A program made the position numbers and the translations under genes. From Dyella jiangningensis (GTDB lineage: Bacteria; Pseudomonadota; Gammaproteobacteria; Xanthomonadales; Rhodanobacteraceae), in contig CP007444.1 of NCBI GenBank assembly GCA_000632805.1, positions 1,116,001 through 1,180,000 of the forward strand: DNA of 64,000 nt, written 5' to 3'. The stretch's first letter is position 1, and each line of letters begins with the position of its first letter. Positions 1 to 8,886 of this stretch are shown piece by piece. The notes under the pieces were generated by a model. It did no database searches. It was not told the DNA's origin and saw only the letters and a list, made by a program, of their open reading frames with translations.

Positions 1-1
1 C

Positions 2-676
2 GGCGTGTTCGAGATGGGCATGCAGGAGTTCGACTCGGGCCTTGCCTTGGTCAACATGGCCGACGCCGAGCGCATCAACCAGATCGATGGCCCAACCGGC
101 ATTCGCCTGCGCCTCGATGACATGTTCAATGCGCGTAGCGTGGCCCACGAGCTTGCCGATCAGCTGGGACAGGTCTATCGCGTGGAAACCTGGATGGACA
201 GCCACGCCAACTTCTTCTCCGCCATCTCGATGGAGAAGAAGGTGATGTTCATCATCCTCTCGCTCATCATTCTGGTCGCGGTGATCAACCTCATCTCCAT
301 GCTTATGATGCTGGTGACCGACAAGCAGGCCGACATCGCCATCCTGCGCACGCTGGGTTCCACACCGCGTAGCATCATGGGCATGTTCATGGTGCAGGGG
401 GTACTGGTGGGCTTTGTCGGCATCGGCTTCGGCGTGGCGCTGGGTTCGCTGCTGTCGTGGAAGCTGCCTGGCATCGTGAAATGGATCGAGCACGTTACCG
501 GCGTGACCTTCCTGTCGCCGGACGTTTATTACATCAGCGAGCTGCCGAGCAAACTCAGTGCCAGTGACGTGGGCTGGGTGGCCTTGATCACTTTCCTGTT
601 CTCGCTGCTGGCCACTCTTTATCCCGCATGGCGTGCGTCGCGCACCCAGCCCGCGCAGGCGCTGCGCTATGAGTAA
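2..676 (+). CDS. lolC: Lipoprotein-releasing ABC transporter permease LolC/LolE, C-terminal part (5' end outside window)
   Basis: Inner-membrane permease of the Lol system, which extracts outer-membrane lipoproteins from the inner membrane and hands them to LolA. Only the last about 224 codons are present; the frame is open at the left edge. The visible part has a short periplasmic stretch, then an FtsX-type C-terminal domain with three hydrophobic segments (about 80-105, 128-150 and 190-208 of the visible part). It carries the family sequence [11 protein letters not shown] after the first segment, the usual coupling-loop position. The stop codon overlaps the ATG of lolD, matching the lolCD arrangement. 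Xanthomonadales often have a single LolC/E-type permease, so the choice between lolC and lolE is inference. Confidence 0.9.
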   Translation, partial: GVFEMGMQEFDSGLALVNMADAERINQIDGPTGIRLRLDDMFNARSVAHELADQLGQVYRVETWMDSHANFFSAISMEKKVMFIILSLIILVAVINLISMLMMLVTDKQADIAILRTLGSTPRSIMGMFMVQGVLVGFVGIGFGVALGSLLSWKLPGIVKWIEHVTGVTFLSPDVYYISELPSKLSASDVGWVALITFLFSLLATLYPAWRASRTQPAQALRYE

Positions 677-1373
677 AGTCATGACCAACGACATCGTTCT
701 GCGCGCCAGCCATATCGCCAAGGTTTACGAAGAAGGCGACTTGAAGACCGACGTACTGGCCGACGTGAGCTTTACGCTGAAACGCGGCGAGACACTGGCC
801 ATCGTGGGTGCGTCGGGCTCGGGCAAGAGCACGCTGCTGCACATCATCGGTGGCCTGGACACGCTGACCCGCGGCGAGGTGGAAGTGGAGGGGAAGAATC
901 TCTCGCGACTTTCCGATGCCGATCGTGGCCGCGTGCGCAATCGCTCGATGGGCTTCATCTACCAGTTCCATCACCTGTTGCCCGAATTCACCGCGCTGGA
1001 GAACGTGTGCATGCCGCTGCTGATCCGCGGCGTGGCGATCGCGGAAGCCGAGCGCCAGGCCAGCGAGCTGCTTGGGCGCGTAGGCCTGAGCCAGCGTCTT
1101 GGCCACAAGCCGGCCGAGTTGTCCGGTGGCGAGCGCCAACGTTGCGCCGTGGCGCGTGCACTGGTGACGCGGCCGGCGGTGGTGCTGGGCGACGAGCCCA
1201 CCGGCAACCTCGACGAGGGCAATGCAGCGCAGGTCTACGACCTGATGCTGGAGCTCAATCGCGAGATCGGTACCAGCTTCATCCTCGTGACGCATGACAG
1301 CCGGCTCGCCCAGCGCATGGATCGCACGCTGGAACTGCACAACGGCATGCTGCTGGACAAGATCTACGCCTGA
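669..1373 (+). CDS. lolD: Lipoprotein-releasing ABC transporter ATPase LolD
   Basis: Cytoplasmic ATPase that powers LolC/E extraction of lipoproteins. The ATG at 669 overlaps the lolC stop (TATGAGTAA) and gives 234 residues, the family size; a second ATG lies four codons later. Visible motifs are Walker [10 protein letters not shown] (47-55), Q-loop Gln99 in the LolD-like [12 protein letters not shown] context, signature LSGGE (151-155), Walker B VVLGDEP (171-177) with catalytic Glu176, and switch His209. Upstream in-frame GTG codons reaching back to 633 would extend far into lolC and are unlikely. Translation is probably coupled to lolC. Confidence 0.95.
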   Translation: MSKVMTNDIVLRASHIAKVYEEGDLKTDVLADVSFTLKRGETLAIVGASGSGKSTLLHIIGGLDTLTRGEVEVEGKNLSRLSDADRGRVRNRSMGFIYQFHHLLPEFTALENVCMPLLIRGVAIAEAERQASELLGRVGLSQRLGHKPAELSGGERQRCAVARALVTRPAVVLGDEPTGNLDEGNAAQVYDLMLELNREIGTSFILVTHDSRLAQRMDRTLELHNGMLLDKIYA

Positions 1374-1385
1374 TCGTCGCGTGCT

Positions 1386-1416
1386 GTAGGTGTCGGCGAA
1401 AGGAGCCGATGCCTAC
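1386..1416. repeat. Imperfect hairpin downstream of lolD
   Basis: Arms GTAGGTGTCGGC and GCCGATGCCTAC pair around a GAAAGGA loop with a two-base mismatch. There is no T-run after it, so it is not a standard intrinsic terminator. The GTAGG end resembles the GTAGGAGCGCAC repeats elsewhere in the window. It sits in the only gap between lolD and comEC. Confidence 0.5.
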
Positions 1417-1477
1417 GAGGTTTCGCGACGTGTCCCTGGCGCTGGCCCACTAAGCTGACTCCTTCCTTTGGAAGGGG

Positions 1478-3778
1478 ATGCGTGTGCGCAAGGATGGGGC
1501 GGTTGCGCCCGCGATCATGCTGTTGATCGGCGTATTGCTGGTTCAGTGGCTGCCGGTGCTGCCGCCACGTTGGGTCTGCATGGCCTTGGCTGCCTGTGCT
1601 CTGTTGATCATGGCTATCGCGCCGAGCTGGCGCCGGCTGGCATGGTGCGCATTCGGCTTCGCGTGGGCGTGCTGGCGCGGTGGCGTGGCGATGGATGCCC
1701 GCCTGCCGCGTGAACTGGAAGGCATGGATGTGCGCGTCGTGGGCCGCACGGTGGATCTTCCGTCGATGCGCGAGGATGCCACCGGTTTCCTGTTGTCGAT
1801 CGAGCATGCGACGCTGGGTGAGCAAATCGTGCCGCTGCATGGCCGCGTGCGCGTGAACTGGTACGACGATGCGCCATCCGTACCGCCGTGCAGTCGCTGG
1901 GAGCTCATCGTGCGGCTCAAGCGGCCGCGTGGCCTCATGAATCCGGGCGGCGCCGATAGCGAACGCACTGCTCTGGAACGCGGCGTCGTGGCGACCGGCT
2001 ACGTCCGCGACGATCCGGACAACCGTGTCCTCGAGACCGGTCGCTGCATCGATGACGTGCGCGCGGTGATCAGCAACGCCATCGGCTCGCGCGTGACCGA
2101 CACGCGCGACGCGGCCTTGCTGCAGGCGTTCGCCGTGGGCGATATCCGAGGGCTCACGCCGCGCGACTGGGCGGTGGCGCGCGCCAACGGCATTCCCCAC
2201 CTGTTGGCGATCTCGGGATTCCACGTGGGTGTGGCGGCGGTGTTCGGGCTGTGGCTGGCGCGGTTGCTTTACATGCTTTGGCCAACACTCGCGTTGCGGA
2301 TACCCCGCTTGCCGGTGCAGGCGGCGTCGGCCTTGCTGGCGGCGGGCATCTACAGCGCGCTTGCGGGGTTTGGCCTGCCTACGGTGCGCACGCTGCTGAT
2401 GATCGCGGTCGTGGCGCTGGCCCGGGGATTGCGCCGCGCGCCAAATGGGCTGCAGTCGCTGGCGCTGGCCTTGTTTGTGGTGCTTCTGTTCGATCCGCTT
2501 TGCGTATTGGCGGCCGGCTTCTGGTTGTCGTTCGTGGGGGTGGCTTTCCTGATGGTCTGTATGACGGACCGCGGCCAAGGGCTGCGCGGCTTCGTGCGCG
2601 AGCTCACGTCGACGCAGCTTTTGATGACGGTATCGCTGCTGCCGCTGACCATGTGGTTCTTCGGCCAAGCGTCGCTCGTGGGCGCGCTGTCCAATCTGTT
2701 CGCCGTGCCGTTCGTCAGCTTTGTGATCGTGCCTTGCACGTTGGTCAGCATGGTGCTGCTTGGCATTTGCCCGCCGCTTGCATCCCTTGTGTTGTGGATG
2801 ACCGGACACCTTGCGCATGCGCAATGGTGGCTGCTCGATGAGATGGCGACGTGGCCGGGCGCCTTGTGGTATCTGCCGGAAGTCCGCTTATGGGCCTTGA
2901 TGCTGGCGATGCTGGGAGCGTTCTGGCTCTTCATGCCAAAGGGCGTGCCGCTGCGCTGGGTGGGCGGCCTGCTCTTCCTACCGCTGGTACTGCCTATCCG
3001 CGAGCTGCCCAAGCATGGGGGATTCCAGCTGTGGACGCTGGACGTAGGGCAGGGTCTGTCGGTGTTGGTGCGTACTGAGCAGCACACGCTCCTCTACGAT
3101 GCCGGCGCACGGTTTCCCTCGGACCTCGACATGGGCGAGGTCGCGGTGCTGCCTTCGTTGCACGCGCTGGGAGTGCGTCATCTGGACCTGCTGGTCGCCA
3201 GTCACGCCGATAACGATCATTCGGGCGGCATACCGTCCGTAGCGGCCGAGTATCCCGATGCGGAACGCTACTCCGGCGAGCCCGAACGCCTGACCCTGCC
3301 GATGAAGCCATGCGTACCTGGCCAATCATGGAACTGGGACGGGGTCGTGGTGAGCGTGTTGCCATCGGGTAAGGCAGGTGGGCAGGCCAACGACCGCTCT
3401 TGCGTGCTGCTGGTCGAGGGACGCAGTGGGCGTGCCCTGCTCACAGCGGATATTACCTCCCGCATCGAACCCACCGTGGTCGCGGCCATACCGCCGGGGC
3501 CGCCCATGGTGCTATCGGTGCCGCATCACGGCAGCCGTACCTCGTCGAGCAATGCGCTCCTGGCCGGCACGGAGCCCGTACTGGCCTTGATTTCCTCGGG
3601 GTGGCGCAACCGCTTTCATCACCCGCATCCGCTCGTCGTCAAGCGCTACGAAGACGCCGGCATCCCCTGGCTGAACACAGCGACCAGCGGCGCGATCGAA
3701 GTCGTGTTTCCTGGGGACGCGCCACCTTATGTGGCCGCCCGCTGGAGGTATCGCCAGGCTCGCTACTGGCGCGAATGA
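1478..3778 (+). CDS. comEC: DNA internalisation competence protein ComEC/Rec2
   Basis: Multi-spanning inner-membrane channel that takes up transforming single-stranded DNA. The 766-residue protein has the full proteobacterial architecture: N-terminal membrane segments and a DUF4131-type soluble domain (about 1-190), a Competence membrane domain (about 215-490, including HLLAISGFHVGV), and a C-terminal metallo-beta-lactamase-like domain (about 515-766). The last contains LDVGQG, the metal-binding SHADNDHSGG near residue 575 and VPHHGS, so the nuclease-like site looks intact. The ATG at 1478 follows a GGAAGGGG ribosome site. It stands alone between lolD and exbB. An intact gene suggests natural competence is possible, but other competence genes lie outside the window. 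Confidence 0.95.
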   Translation: MRVRKDGAVAPAIMLLIGVLLVQWLPVLPPRWVCMALAACALLIMAIAPSWRRLAWCAFGFAWACWRGGVAMDARLPRELEGMDVRVVGRTVDLPSMREDATGFLLSIEHATLGEQIVPLHGRVRVNWYDDAPSVPPCSRWELIVRLKRPRGLMNPGGADSERTALERGVVATGYVRDDPDNRVLETGRCIDDVRAVISNAIGSRVTDTRDAALLQAFAVGDIRGLTPRDWAVARANGIPHLLAISGFHVGVAAVFGLWLARLLYMLWPTLALRIPRLPVQAASALLAAGIYSALAGFGLPTVRTLLMIAVVALARGLRRAPNGLQSLALALFVVLLFDPLCVLAAGFWLSFVGVAFLMVCMTDRGQGLRGFVRELTSTQLLMTVSLLPLTMWFFGQASLVGALSNLFAVPFVSFVIVPCTLVSMVLLGICPPLASLVLWMTGHLAHAQWWLLDEMATWPGALWYLPEVRLWALMLAMLGAFWLFMPKGVPLRWVGGLLFLPLVLPIRELPKHGGFQLWTLDVGQGLSVLVRTEQHTLLYDAGARFPSDLDMGEVAVLPSLHALGVRHLDLLVASHADNDHSGGIPSVAAEYPDAERYSGEPERLTLPMKPCVPGQSWNWDGVVVSVLPSGKAGGQANDRSCVLLVEGRSGRALLTADITSRIEPTVVAAIPPGPPMVLSVPHHGSRTSSSNALLAGTEPVLALISSGWRNRFHHPHPLVVKRYEDAGIPWLNTATSGAIEVVFPGDAPPYVAARWRYRQARYWRE

Positions 3779-3841
3779 GGCTGAGACTGGGCCGGCGGGT
3801 GGCGCAACTGCCACCGGTGCCGCGGAACGGCGAGGCTAGAC

Positions 3842-3850
3842 TGTTATGAT
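3842..3850 (+). promoter_or_regulatory. Candidate extended -10 promoter for exbB-exbD-msbA-lpxK
   Basis: TG-T-TATGAT forms an extended -10 element 37 bases before the exbB GTG. There is no good -35 hexamer at 16-18 bases, which extended -10 promoters tolerate. The prediction rests only on motif match and position. Confidence 0.4.
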
Positions 3851-3887
3851 GCCCCCCTCCTAAACGATCGAGTGGTCCGGAGTCGTT

Positions 3888-4541
3888 GTGCTGGAAATCC
3901 TGATGGCTGGTGGCTGGGCGATGCTGCCCATCCTGATCTGTTCGGCGGTCGCCTTGGCGATCGTGCTGGAGCGTTGCTGGACCTTGCGCCGTCGTTCGGT
4001 GCTGCCGCCCGGCCTGGGCGATGAAGTGCGCAACTGGGCGCGTTCGGGCCAGCTCGATCCCAACCATCTCAACACCCTTGCCAGCGGTTCGCCGCTGGGC
4101 GAGCTGCTGGCTTCCGCGCTGGCCGTGCGCAATCGTCCGCGCGAGCTGATCAAGGAACGTATCGAGGACACCGGTCGCCATGTCGTGCATCGCATGGAGC
4201 GCTACCTCAACACGCTCGGCACCATCGCGCTGATTGGTCCGCTGCTGGGCCTGCTCGGCACGGTGATCGGCCTCATCCGCATGTTCATGGAGGTGATGCG
4301 CGGTGGCGTGGGCGACCCCATGAAGATGGCTGGCGGCATTGGCGAGGCGCTGATCTGCACGGCCACCGGTTTGATCGTCGCCATTCCGGCCTATGTGCTG
4401 CATCGCTATTTCCGCTCCAAGGTGGCCGGTTACTGTGTGGAGATGGAGAAGCAGGCCACCCAGCTGCTCGACGAACTGACGGTCAACCAGCCGGCCCCTC
4501 GTTCGCGCACGCCGCGCGCCACCGAGTCGAGCGCGAGCTGA
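3888..4541 (+). CDS. exbB: MotA/TolQ/ExbB proton channel family protein
   Basis: Proton-channel subunit working with the next gene's ExbD/TolR-type protein. The 217-residue protein has three membrane segments (about 9-28, 114-137, 155-177) and the conserved LIGPLLGLLGTVIGLI of TolQ/ExbB proteins in the second. The third has GEALICTATGLIVAIPAYV. The GTG at 3888 is the only start that keeps the first membrane segment. It leads an operon that continues into msbA and lpxK. In Xanthomonadales and several other proteobacteria exbBD-like genes sit with msbA-lpxK, so a role in envelope energisation near lipid A export is inferred; TonB energisation is the classical function. Confidence 0.88.
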   Translation: MLEILMAGGWAMLPILICSAVALAIVLERCWTLRRRSVLPPGLGDEVRNWARSGQLDPNHLNTLASGSPLGELLASALAVRNRPRELIKERIEDTGRHVVHRMERYLNTLGTIALIGPLLGLLGTVIGLIRMFMEVMRGGVGDPMKMAGGIGEALICTATGLIVAIPAYVLHRYFRSKVAGYCVEMEKQATQLLDELTVNQPAPRSRTPRATESSAS

Positions 4542-4544
4542 CGC

Positions 4545-4976
4545 ATGCGTATCGGCAACGACCGCCGGCAGGATGATTTCGAGATCAACGTGATTTCGTT
4601 GATCGACGTGCTGCTTACCCTGCTGATGTTCTTCGTGCTCACCACCACCTTCATCCAGCACTCGCGGATGCAGGTGACGCTGCCGAAGGCCAGCGCCGAG
4701 GAACGCGACATGCAGGCGCCCGCGCTTACCGTGGTAGTGGATCGCGACGGCCATTTCTTCGTCGGCAGCGACGAAGTGTTGGGTGAAGGCATCGAGCCGC
4801 TCAAGCAGGCCATCGCCAACGTCGCTGGTGATGATCGCGAGCGGCAGGTGACCATTCGCGCCGACGCAATGACGCCCCACCAGAACGTGGTAACGGCCAT
4901 GGATGCGCTGGGCCAGCTCGGCTTCACCAAGCTGTCCATCGCCACGACGCCCAGTCAGGCGGACAACGCGAAGTGA
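4545..4976 (+). CDS. exbD: ExbD/TolR family biopolymer transport protein
   Basis: Partner of the preceding ExbB-like channel. The 143-residue protein has a short cytoplasmic N-terminus, one membrane helix (about 16-37) carrying the protonatable Asp21 in VISLIDVLLTLLMFF, and a periplasmic domain of the ExbD/TolR fold. It starts three bases after exbB, and its last codons overlap the GTG of msbA by four bases (GTGA). The two flanking genes are therefore probably translated in concert with it. Confidence 0.9.
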   Translation: MRIGNDRRQDDFEINVISLIDVLLTLLMFFVLTTTFIQHSRMQVTLPKASAEERDMQAPALTVVVDRDGHFFVGSDEVLGEGIEPLKQAIANVAGDDRERQVTIRADAMTPHQNVVTAMDALGQLGFTKLSIATTPSQADNAK

Positions 4977-6751
4977 GCGACAGCAGGAAGAAAGTCGCGC
5001 TGTGGGATGCGAAAAGCCGGCAGGTCTACAAGCGACTGCTCGGCTACTCGGCGCGCTACTGGCCGGTGATCCTGATTTCGATGATCGGCTTCGCGGTGGA
5101 CGGCGGCGCTCTGGCGTTCTTCACCAGCAAGCTGCAGCCGATCATGGACAAACTGCTGCTGCAGAAGGATCCCTACCTCATCATGTGGATGCCGTGGTGG
5201 ATCATCGGCATCTTCCTCGTGCGTGGCGTTGCCATCCTGATCAGCAACTATGGCATGGGCTATGTGGCGCGCAACGTCGTGCAGGCCATGCAGCGCGACG
5301 TATTCGCCGCCTACCTCAGGCTGCCGGCATCGTTCTTCGGCAGCGAACATTCGGGCCACCAGGTCTCGCGCATCACCTACACGAGCGAGCAGGTGGCTGC
5401 GGCGTCTTCGGATGCACTGAAGGTCACGGTGACGGAAAGCATCACGGTCATCGGCATGTTCGCTGTGATGCTCTACAAAAGCGTCTATCTCACGATGGCG
5501 CTGCTGATCCTGGTGCCTGCCATCGTGCTCATCGCCTCGGCGGTGAGCCGCCGCTACCGCGTCGTCAGCAAGCGCATCCAGGGCATGATGGGCTCGGTGA
5601 CCGGCACGGTGGACGAGATGATCAGGGCGCACCGCGAAGTGCGCATCTACGGCGGGCAGGCGCAGGCGGATGAGCGCTTCAAGCAGGTGTCCGATCGCGC
5701 CCGCTACCTCAACCTAAAGATCATCGCCACCAGCGCCATCTCCGGCTCTTCCATCCAGACCGTGGCTTCGCTGGCGCTGGCCGGCATGGTGTTCCTGGCT
5801 TCGCGTCCCTCGCAGATCGACCATATCTCGCCGGGTGTGTTCATTGCCGTGTTGACGGCCATGGGCGCCATGCTGTCGTCGCTCAAGCGCCTGACCAACG
5901 TGCAGTCGAACATGCAAACCGGCATTTCGGCGGCCGAGAACCTGTTTTCGGTCATGGATCTCACGCCGGAAGTCGATCACGGCACCAAGGTGCTGGAGCG
6001 GACCCGGGGCGATCTGCGTTTCGAGAACGTCGGCCTGGTCTATCCCGCGGGCGAGTTCGAGGCGTTGAATGCCATTGACCTGCATTGCAAGCCCGGCACC
6101 GTAACGGCGCTGGTTGGCCGTTCGGGCAGCGGCAAGAGCAGCCTGGTCAGCCTGCTGCCTCGTTTCAATGAACCCACGAGCGGACGCATCCTGCTCGATG
6201 GCGACAACTACGAGGAGTACACGCTGGCCTCGCTGCGCCACCAGATCGCGTGGGTCGGGCAGAACGTCGTGCTGTTCGATGGAACGGTCGCGGAAAACAT
6301 TGCCTATGGCGAACTGTCCGGGGCGAGCGAGCAGGACATCATCGCGGCCGCCGAAGCGGCGCACGCAATGGAGTTCATTGCCGCCATGCCCGAGGGCATC
6401 CGCAGCCAGATCGGGGAAGGCGGCAACAGGCTTTCCGGCGGGCAGCGCCAGCGCATCGCCATTGCGCGCGCCATTCTCAAGAACGCTCCCATTCTCGTTC
6501 TCGATGAGGCCACCAGTGCGCTCGATACCGAATCGGAGCGGCTGATCCAGCAGGCATTGCAAGGCCTCATGCGCGATCGCACCACGCTGGTGATCGCCCA
6601 TCGCCTGTCGACCATCGAGCACGCGGACCAGATCGCCGTCATGGATCGCGGCCGCATCGTCGAGCGTGGCACGCACGCCGAGCTCCTGGCACAGGGCGGG
6701 CAGTACGCCGCCCTGCATCGCATGCAATTCCATCACCAGCCCGGTGATTGA
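4973..6751 (+). CDS. msbA: Lipid A export ABC transporter MsbA
   Basis: Homodimeric half-transporter that flips core-lipid A across the inner membrane. The 592 residues split into a six-helix exporter domain (about 20-325) and an ATPase domain (about 345-590). Visible motifs are Walker A GRSGSGKSS (about 382-390), signature LSGGQRQR (about 487), Walker B ILVLDEATSALD (about 506-517) and switch His in IAHRLSTIEHAD. The GTG start overlaps the exbD stop. lpxK follows nine bases after the stop, the classical msbA-lpxK pairing, which supports MsbA over other exporters of the same fold. Confidence 0.94.
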   Translation: MSDSRKKVALWDAKSRQVYKRLLGYSARYWPVILISMIGFAVDGGALAFFTSKLQPIMDKLLLQKDPYLIMWMPWWIIGIFLVRGVAILISNYGMGYVARNVVQAMQRDVFAAYLRLPASFFGSEHSGHQVSRITYTSEQVAAASSDALKVTVTESITVIGMFAVMLYKSVYLTMALLILVPAIVLIASAVSRRYRVVSKRIQGMMGSVTGTVDEMIRAHREVRIYGGQAQADERFKQVSDRARYLNLKIIATSAISGSSIQTVASLALAGMVFLASRPSQIDHISPGVFIAVLTAMGAMLSSLKRLTNVQSNMQTGISAAENLFSVMDLTPEVDHGTKVLERTRGDLRFENVGLVYPAGEFEALNAIDLHCKPGTVTALVGRSGSGKSSLVSLLPRFNEPTSGRILLDGDNYEEYTLASLRHQIAWVGQNVVLFDGTVAENIAYGELSGASEQDIIAAAEAAHAMEFIAAMPEGIRSQIGEGGNRLSGGQRQRIAIARAILKNAPILVLDEATSALDTESERLIQQALQGLMRDRTTLVIAHRLSTIEHADQIAVMDRGRIVERGTHAELLAQGGQYAALHRMQFHHQPGD

Positions 6752-6760
6752 GGCGCGGGC

Positions 6761-7744
6761 ATGACGCTGGCCGAACGCCTCGAATCGGCCTGGTACGGTG
6801 TTGGCCGTGCGCCGTGGTGGACCGGACCACTGGCCCTGCTCTATGGCGTACTCACCGGATTGCGCCGCGTACTCTATCGCTGGGGCGTGCTGCGCAGCGT
6901 GCGCCTTCCGGTTCCGGTGGTGGTCATCGGCAATCTCACCGCAGGCGGCACCGGCAAGACACCGGTCACCATCGCCATCGCCGAATCGCTGCGTCGCCGG
7001 GGTTACACGCCGGGCGTTGTAAGTCGCGGTTACGGTGGATCGCAGAAGGAGCCCGCCTTGCTGGACGACTCCTCTGATCCTGCGGTGGTGGGCGACGAGC
7101 CTTGCCTGATCCGTGCCAGCGGCGTCGCCGTGGCGGTGGGGCGTGACCGGCCAGCCGCCGCAAAGCTGCTGATCGCGGCCGGCTGCGACGTGGTCATTGC
7201 CGATGACGGGCTGCAGCACTACGCACTCGCGCGTGACGTGGAAATCTGCGTGATCGATGGCGTGCGCCGCTTCGGTAACGGACGGCTGCTTCCCGCCGGG
7301 CCCTTGCGCGAGCCTTTGTCCAGGCTGGAGCAGATGGATTTCCGCATCTGCAACGGCGGTGCCGTCGCGCCCGGCGATACCCCCATGCAGCTGCAGGGCG
7401 GGCAGGTGAGTGCCCTGGTCGACGGGCAAAGCAAGCCGATCGCCGATTTCACGGGTCAGGACGTGCATGCCGTGGCGGCCATCGGCCATCCGCAGCGTTT
7501 CTTCGCCAGCCTGCGCTCCCAGGGCCTGCAGGTGATCGAGCATCCGTTCCCCGATCATCATGCGTTCGTGCCCGCCGACCTTGCGTTCAACGACGACAGG
7601 CCGGTGCTGATGACGGAAAAGGATGCGGTGAAGTGTCGGTTGTTTGCCCAGCCGCACTGGTGGGCGGTGCCTGTACGCGCCGTGCTGCCCCAGGCATTTT
7701 TCGACGAGCTCGAAGGTAGGCTGCATCGCGCCTCGACGCGCTGA
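6761..7744 (+). CDS. lpxK: Tetraacyldisaccharide 4'-kinase LpxK
   Basis: Inner-membrane-associated kinase that phosphorylates the 4' position of the lipid A disaccharide precursor. The 327-residue protein has an N-terminal hydrophobic anchor region, the LpxK P-loop GNLTAGGTGKTP (57-68) and the diagnostic VVIADDGLQHYAL (about 145-157). A C-terminal GHPQRFF and LMTEKDAVKC also match the family. It closes the exbB-exbD-msbA-lpxK operon; an intrinsic terminator follows at 7766. No kdsB or Trm112-like gene follows, unlike many relatives. Confidence 0.96.
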   Translation: MTLAERLESAWYGVGRAPWWTGPLALLYGVLTGLRRVLYRWGVLRSVRLPVPVVVIGNLTAGGTGKTPVTIAIAESLRRRGYTPGVVSRGYGGSQKEPALLDDSSDPAVVGDEPCLIRASGVAVAVGRDRPAAAKLLIAAGCDVVIADDGLQHYALARDVEICVIDGVRRFGNGRLLPAGPLREPLSRLEQMDFRICNGGAVAPGDTPMQLQGGQVSALVDGQSKPIADFTGQDVHAVAAIGHPQRFFASLRSQGLQVIEHPFPDHHAFVPADLAFNDDRPVLMTEKDAVKCRLFAQPHWWAVPVRAVLPQAFFDELEGRLHRASTR

Positions 7745-7765
7745 GACCATGGGCCTTGCGGCAAG

Positions 7766-7793
7766 AAAAAGCCGGCCTTGGGGCCGGCTTTTT
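7766..7793. terminator. Bidirectional intrinsic terminator between lpxK and the glycine-zipper gene
   Basis: Perfect 12-bp arms AAAAAGCCGGCC and GGCCGGCTTTTT with a four-base loop. The A-run on one side and T-run on the other let it act on both converging transcripts. Confidence 0.9.
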
Positions 7794-7813
7794 TCACAGG
7801 CAATGCGTGGCTA

Positions 7814-8281
7814 TTACTGGACGCGCACGACGTTGCCGTTCGGGTCGATCTGCACCAGGTCACCCACGCGAATGGCGCTGGCGTCGGGCACGGTGACGTT
7901 GCTGTAGGCGCCGTTGCCCATCTTGATGCGCAGGGTGAAGTTCTGGCTGCCGCGGCCGCTGTTGGCGCCGATGCGGTTGCCGGCATAGCCGCCGCCCACC
8001 GCGCCAGCCACCGTGGCCAAGGTCCTGCCCTTGCCGCCGCCTACCTGGTTGCCGAGCACGCCGCCGGCGATGCCGCCGATGATGGTGCCGGCCATGCTGT
8101 GGTCGTTGCCCTGGGTGACGTTCTGGTCGATGGCTTCCACCGTGCCGCACTGGTCGCAGCGCAGGTAGATGCCATCGTTGCGGACCAGTACGCCGTTGCG
8201 GCTGGACTGGGCGCTGGCGGCCATCGGACCGGCCGCCAGCAGGGCGGCCATCGACAGCACGAGAATACGGGGGTTAAGCAT
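7814..8281 (-). CDS. Glycine-zipper 2TM domain protein, secreted or periplasmic
   Basis: A 155-residue protein of unknown role. It has a clear signal peptide (about 1-24, cleavage after ASA), a CDQC pair (Cys42, Cys45), a glycine-zipper segment (about 65-105) with repeated GxxxG spacing, and a small C-terminal beta-rich part ending in LVQIDPNGNVVRVQ. Glycine-zipper proteins of this kind are usually associated with the outer membrane or periplasm. The start at 8281 follows AAGGAGAG on the minus strand; an upstream in-frame start at 8347 would hide the signal peptide inside the protein. It is transcribed alone and convergent to lpxK. Confidence 0.82.
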   Translation of the reverse strand: MLNPRILVLSMAALLAAGPMAASAQSSRNGVLVRNDGIYLRCDQCGTVEAIDQNVTQGNDHSMAGTIIGGIAGGVLGNQVGGGKGRTLATVAGAVGGGYAGNRIGANSGRGSQNFTLRIKMGNGAYSNVTVPDASAIRVGDLVQIDPNGNVVRVQ

Positions 8282-8428
8282 GGACTCTCTCTCCTTGGGG
8301 TCGGGTTCCGGCGTCAGTCTATCCGCAGAGACTGAACCGTCGGTCAAGACCCCGTTATCATGTGCGCTTCAAACCAGCGGCACCGTGACCGACACGACAC
8401 GGCGCCCACCGTCATCCACGGAGTTTCC

Positions 8429-8827
8429 ATGAGCCTCATCCAAGTTCCGGTTTCCTACGGCGAGCTGATCGACAAGATCACCATCCTGGAGATCAAGTCC
8501 GAGCAGATCGCCGACGCGGCCAAGCTGGCCAACGTGCGTACCGAGTTGGACCTGCTCAACGGCACCTGGGCGGCGCATCCGGCATCGCAGACCGACATCA
8601 GCGACGAGCGCGCCCGCCTGCTGGCCGTGAATGAAGCGCTGTGGGATATCGAAGACCGCATTCGCCTGAAGGAAAAGGCCCAGGCGTTCGATGCCGAGTT
8701 CATCGAGCTCGCCCGTTCGGTGTATTTCCGCAATGACGAGCGCGCGGCGGTGAAACGCGAGATCAATCTCAAGCTCGGTTCACAGCTGGTCGAAGAGAAG
8801 TCGTACCAGGATTACCGCGCGCCCTGA
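8429..8827 (+). CDS. DUF6165 family protein
   Basis: A 132-residue, mostly helical, charged cytoplasmic protein with no signal or membrane segment. The opening SLIQVPVSYGELIDKITILEI matches what I recall of the DUF6165 family, common in Xanthomonadales and some other proteobacteria beside lipopolysaccharide genes. The function is not known. The ATG at 8429 is preceded by CACGGAG; earlier in-frame codons from 8360 overlap the divergent promoter region. Its neighbours are a heptosyltransferase and the Kdo kinase, so a link with lipopolysaccharide or glycan assembly is a reasonable inference. Confidence 0.78.
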   Translation: MSLIQVPVSYGELIDKITILEIKSEQIADAAKLANVRTELDLLNGTWAAHPASQTDISDERARLLAVNEALWDIEDRIRLKEKAQAFDAEFIELARSVYFRNDERAAVKREINLKLGSQLVEEKSYQDYRAP

Positions 8828-8845
8828 GCGCTGTATGCCGCTTGC

Positions 8846-8874
8846 TGTGGCAGCGCACAGGGTGCGCTCCCACA
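8846..8874. repeat. REP-like palindrome between convergent genes
   Basis: TGTGGCAGCGCAC and GTGCGCTCCCACA form a 13-bp inverted repeat with one mismatch and a three-base loop. The GGAGCGCAC core is shared with the larger repeat at 14681-14793. It lies between the convergent DUF6165 and heptosyltransferase genes and could fold in either transcript. Confidence 0.6.
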
Positions 8875-8886
8875 AGGGGCGCGGTT

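Noticed and set aside
1386..1416. Hairpin after lolD as an intrinsic terminator
   Set aside because: Two mismatches in the stem and no T-run. It is listed as a repeat instead.
5714..7750. Long minus-strand open frame opposite msbA and lpxK
   Set aside because: Antisense to two intact genes and without family features.
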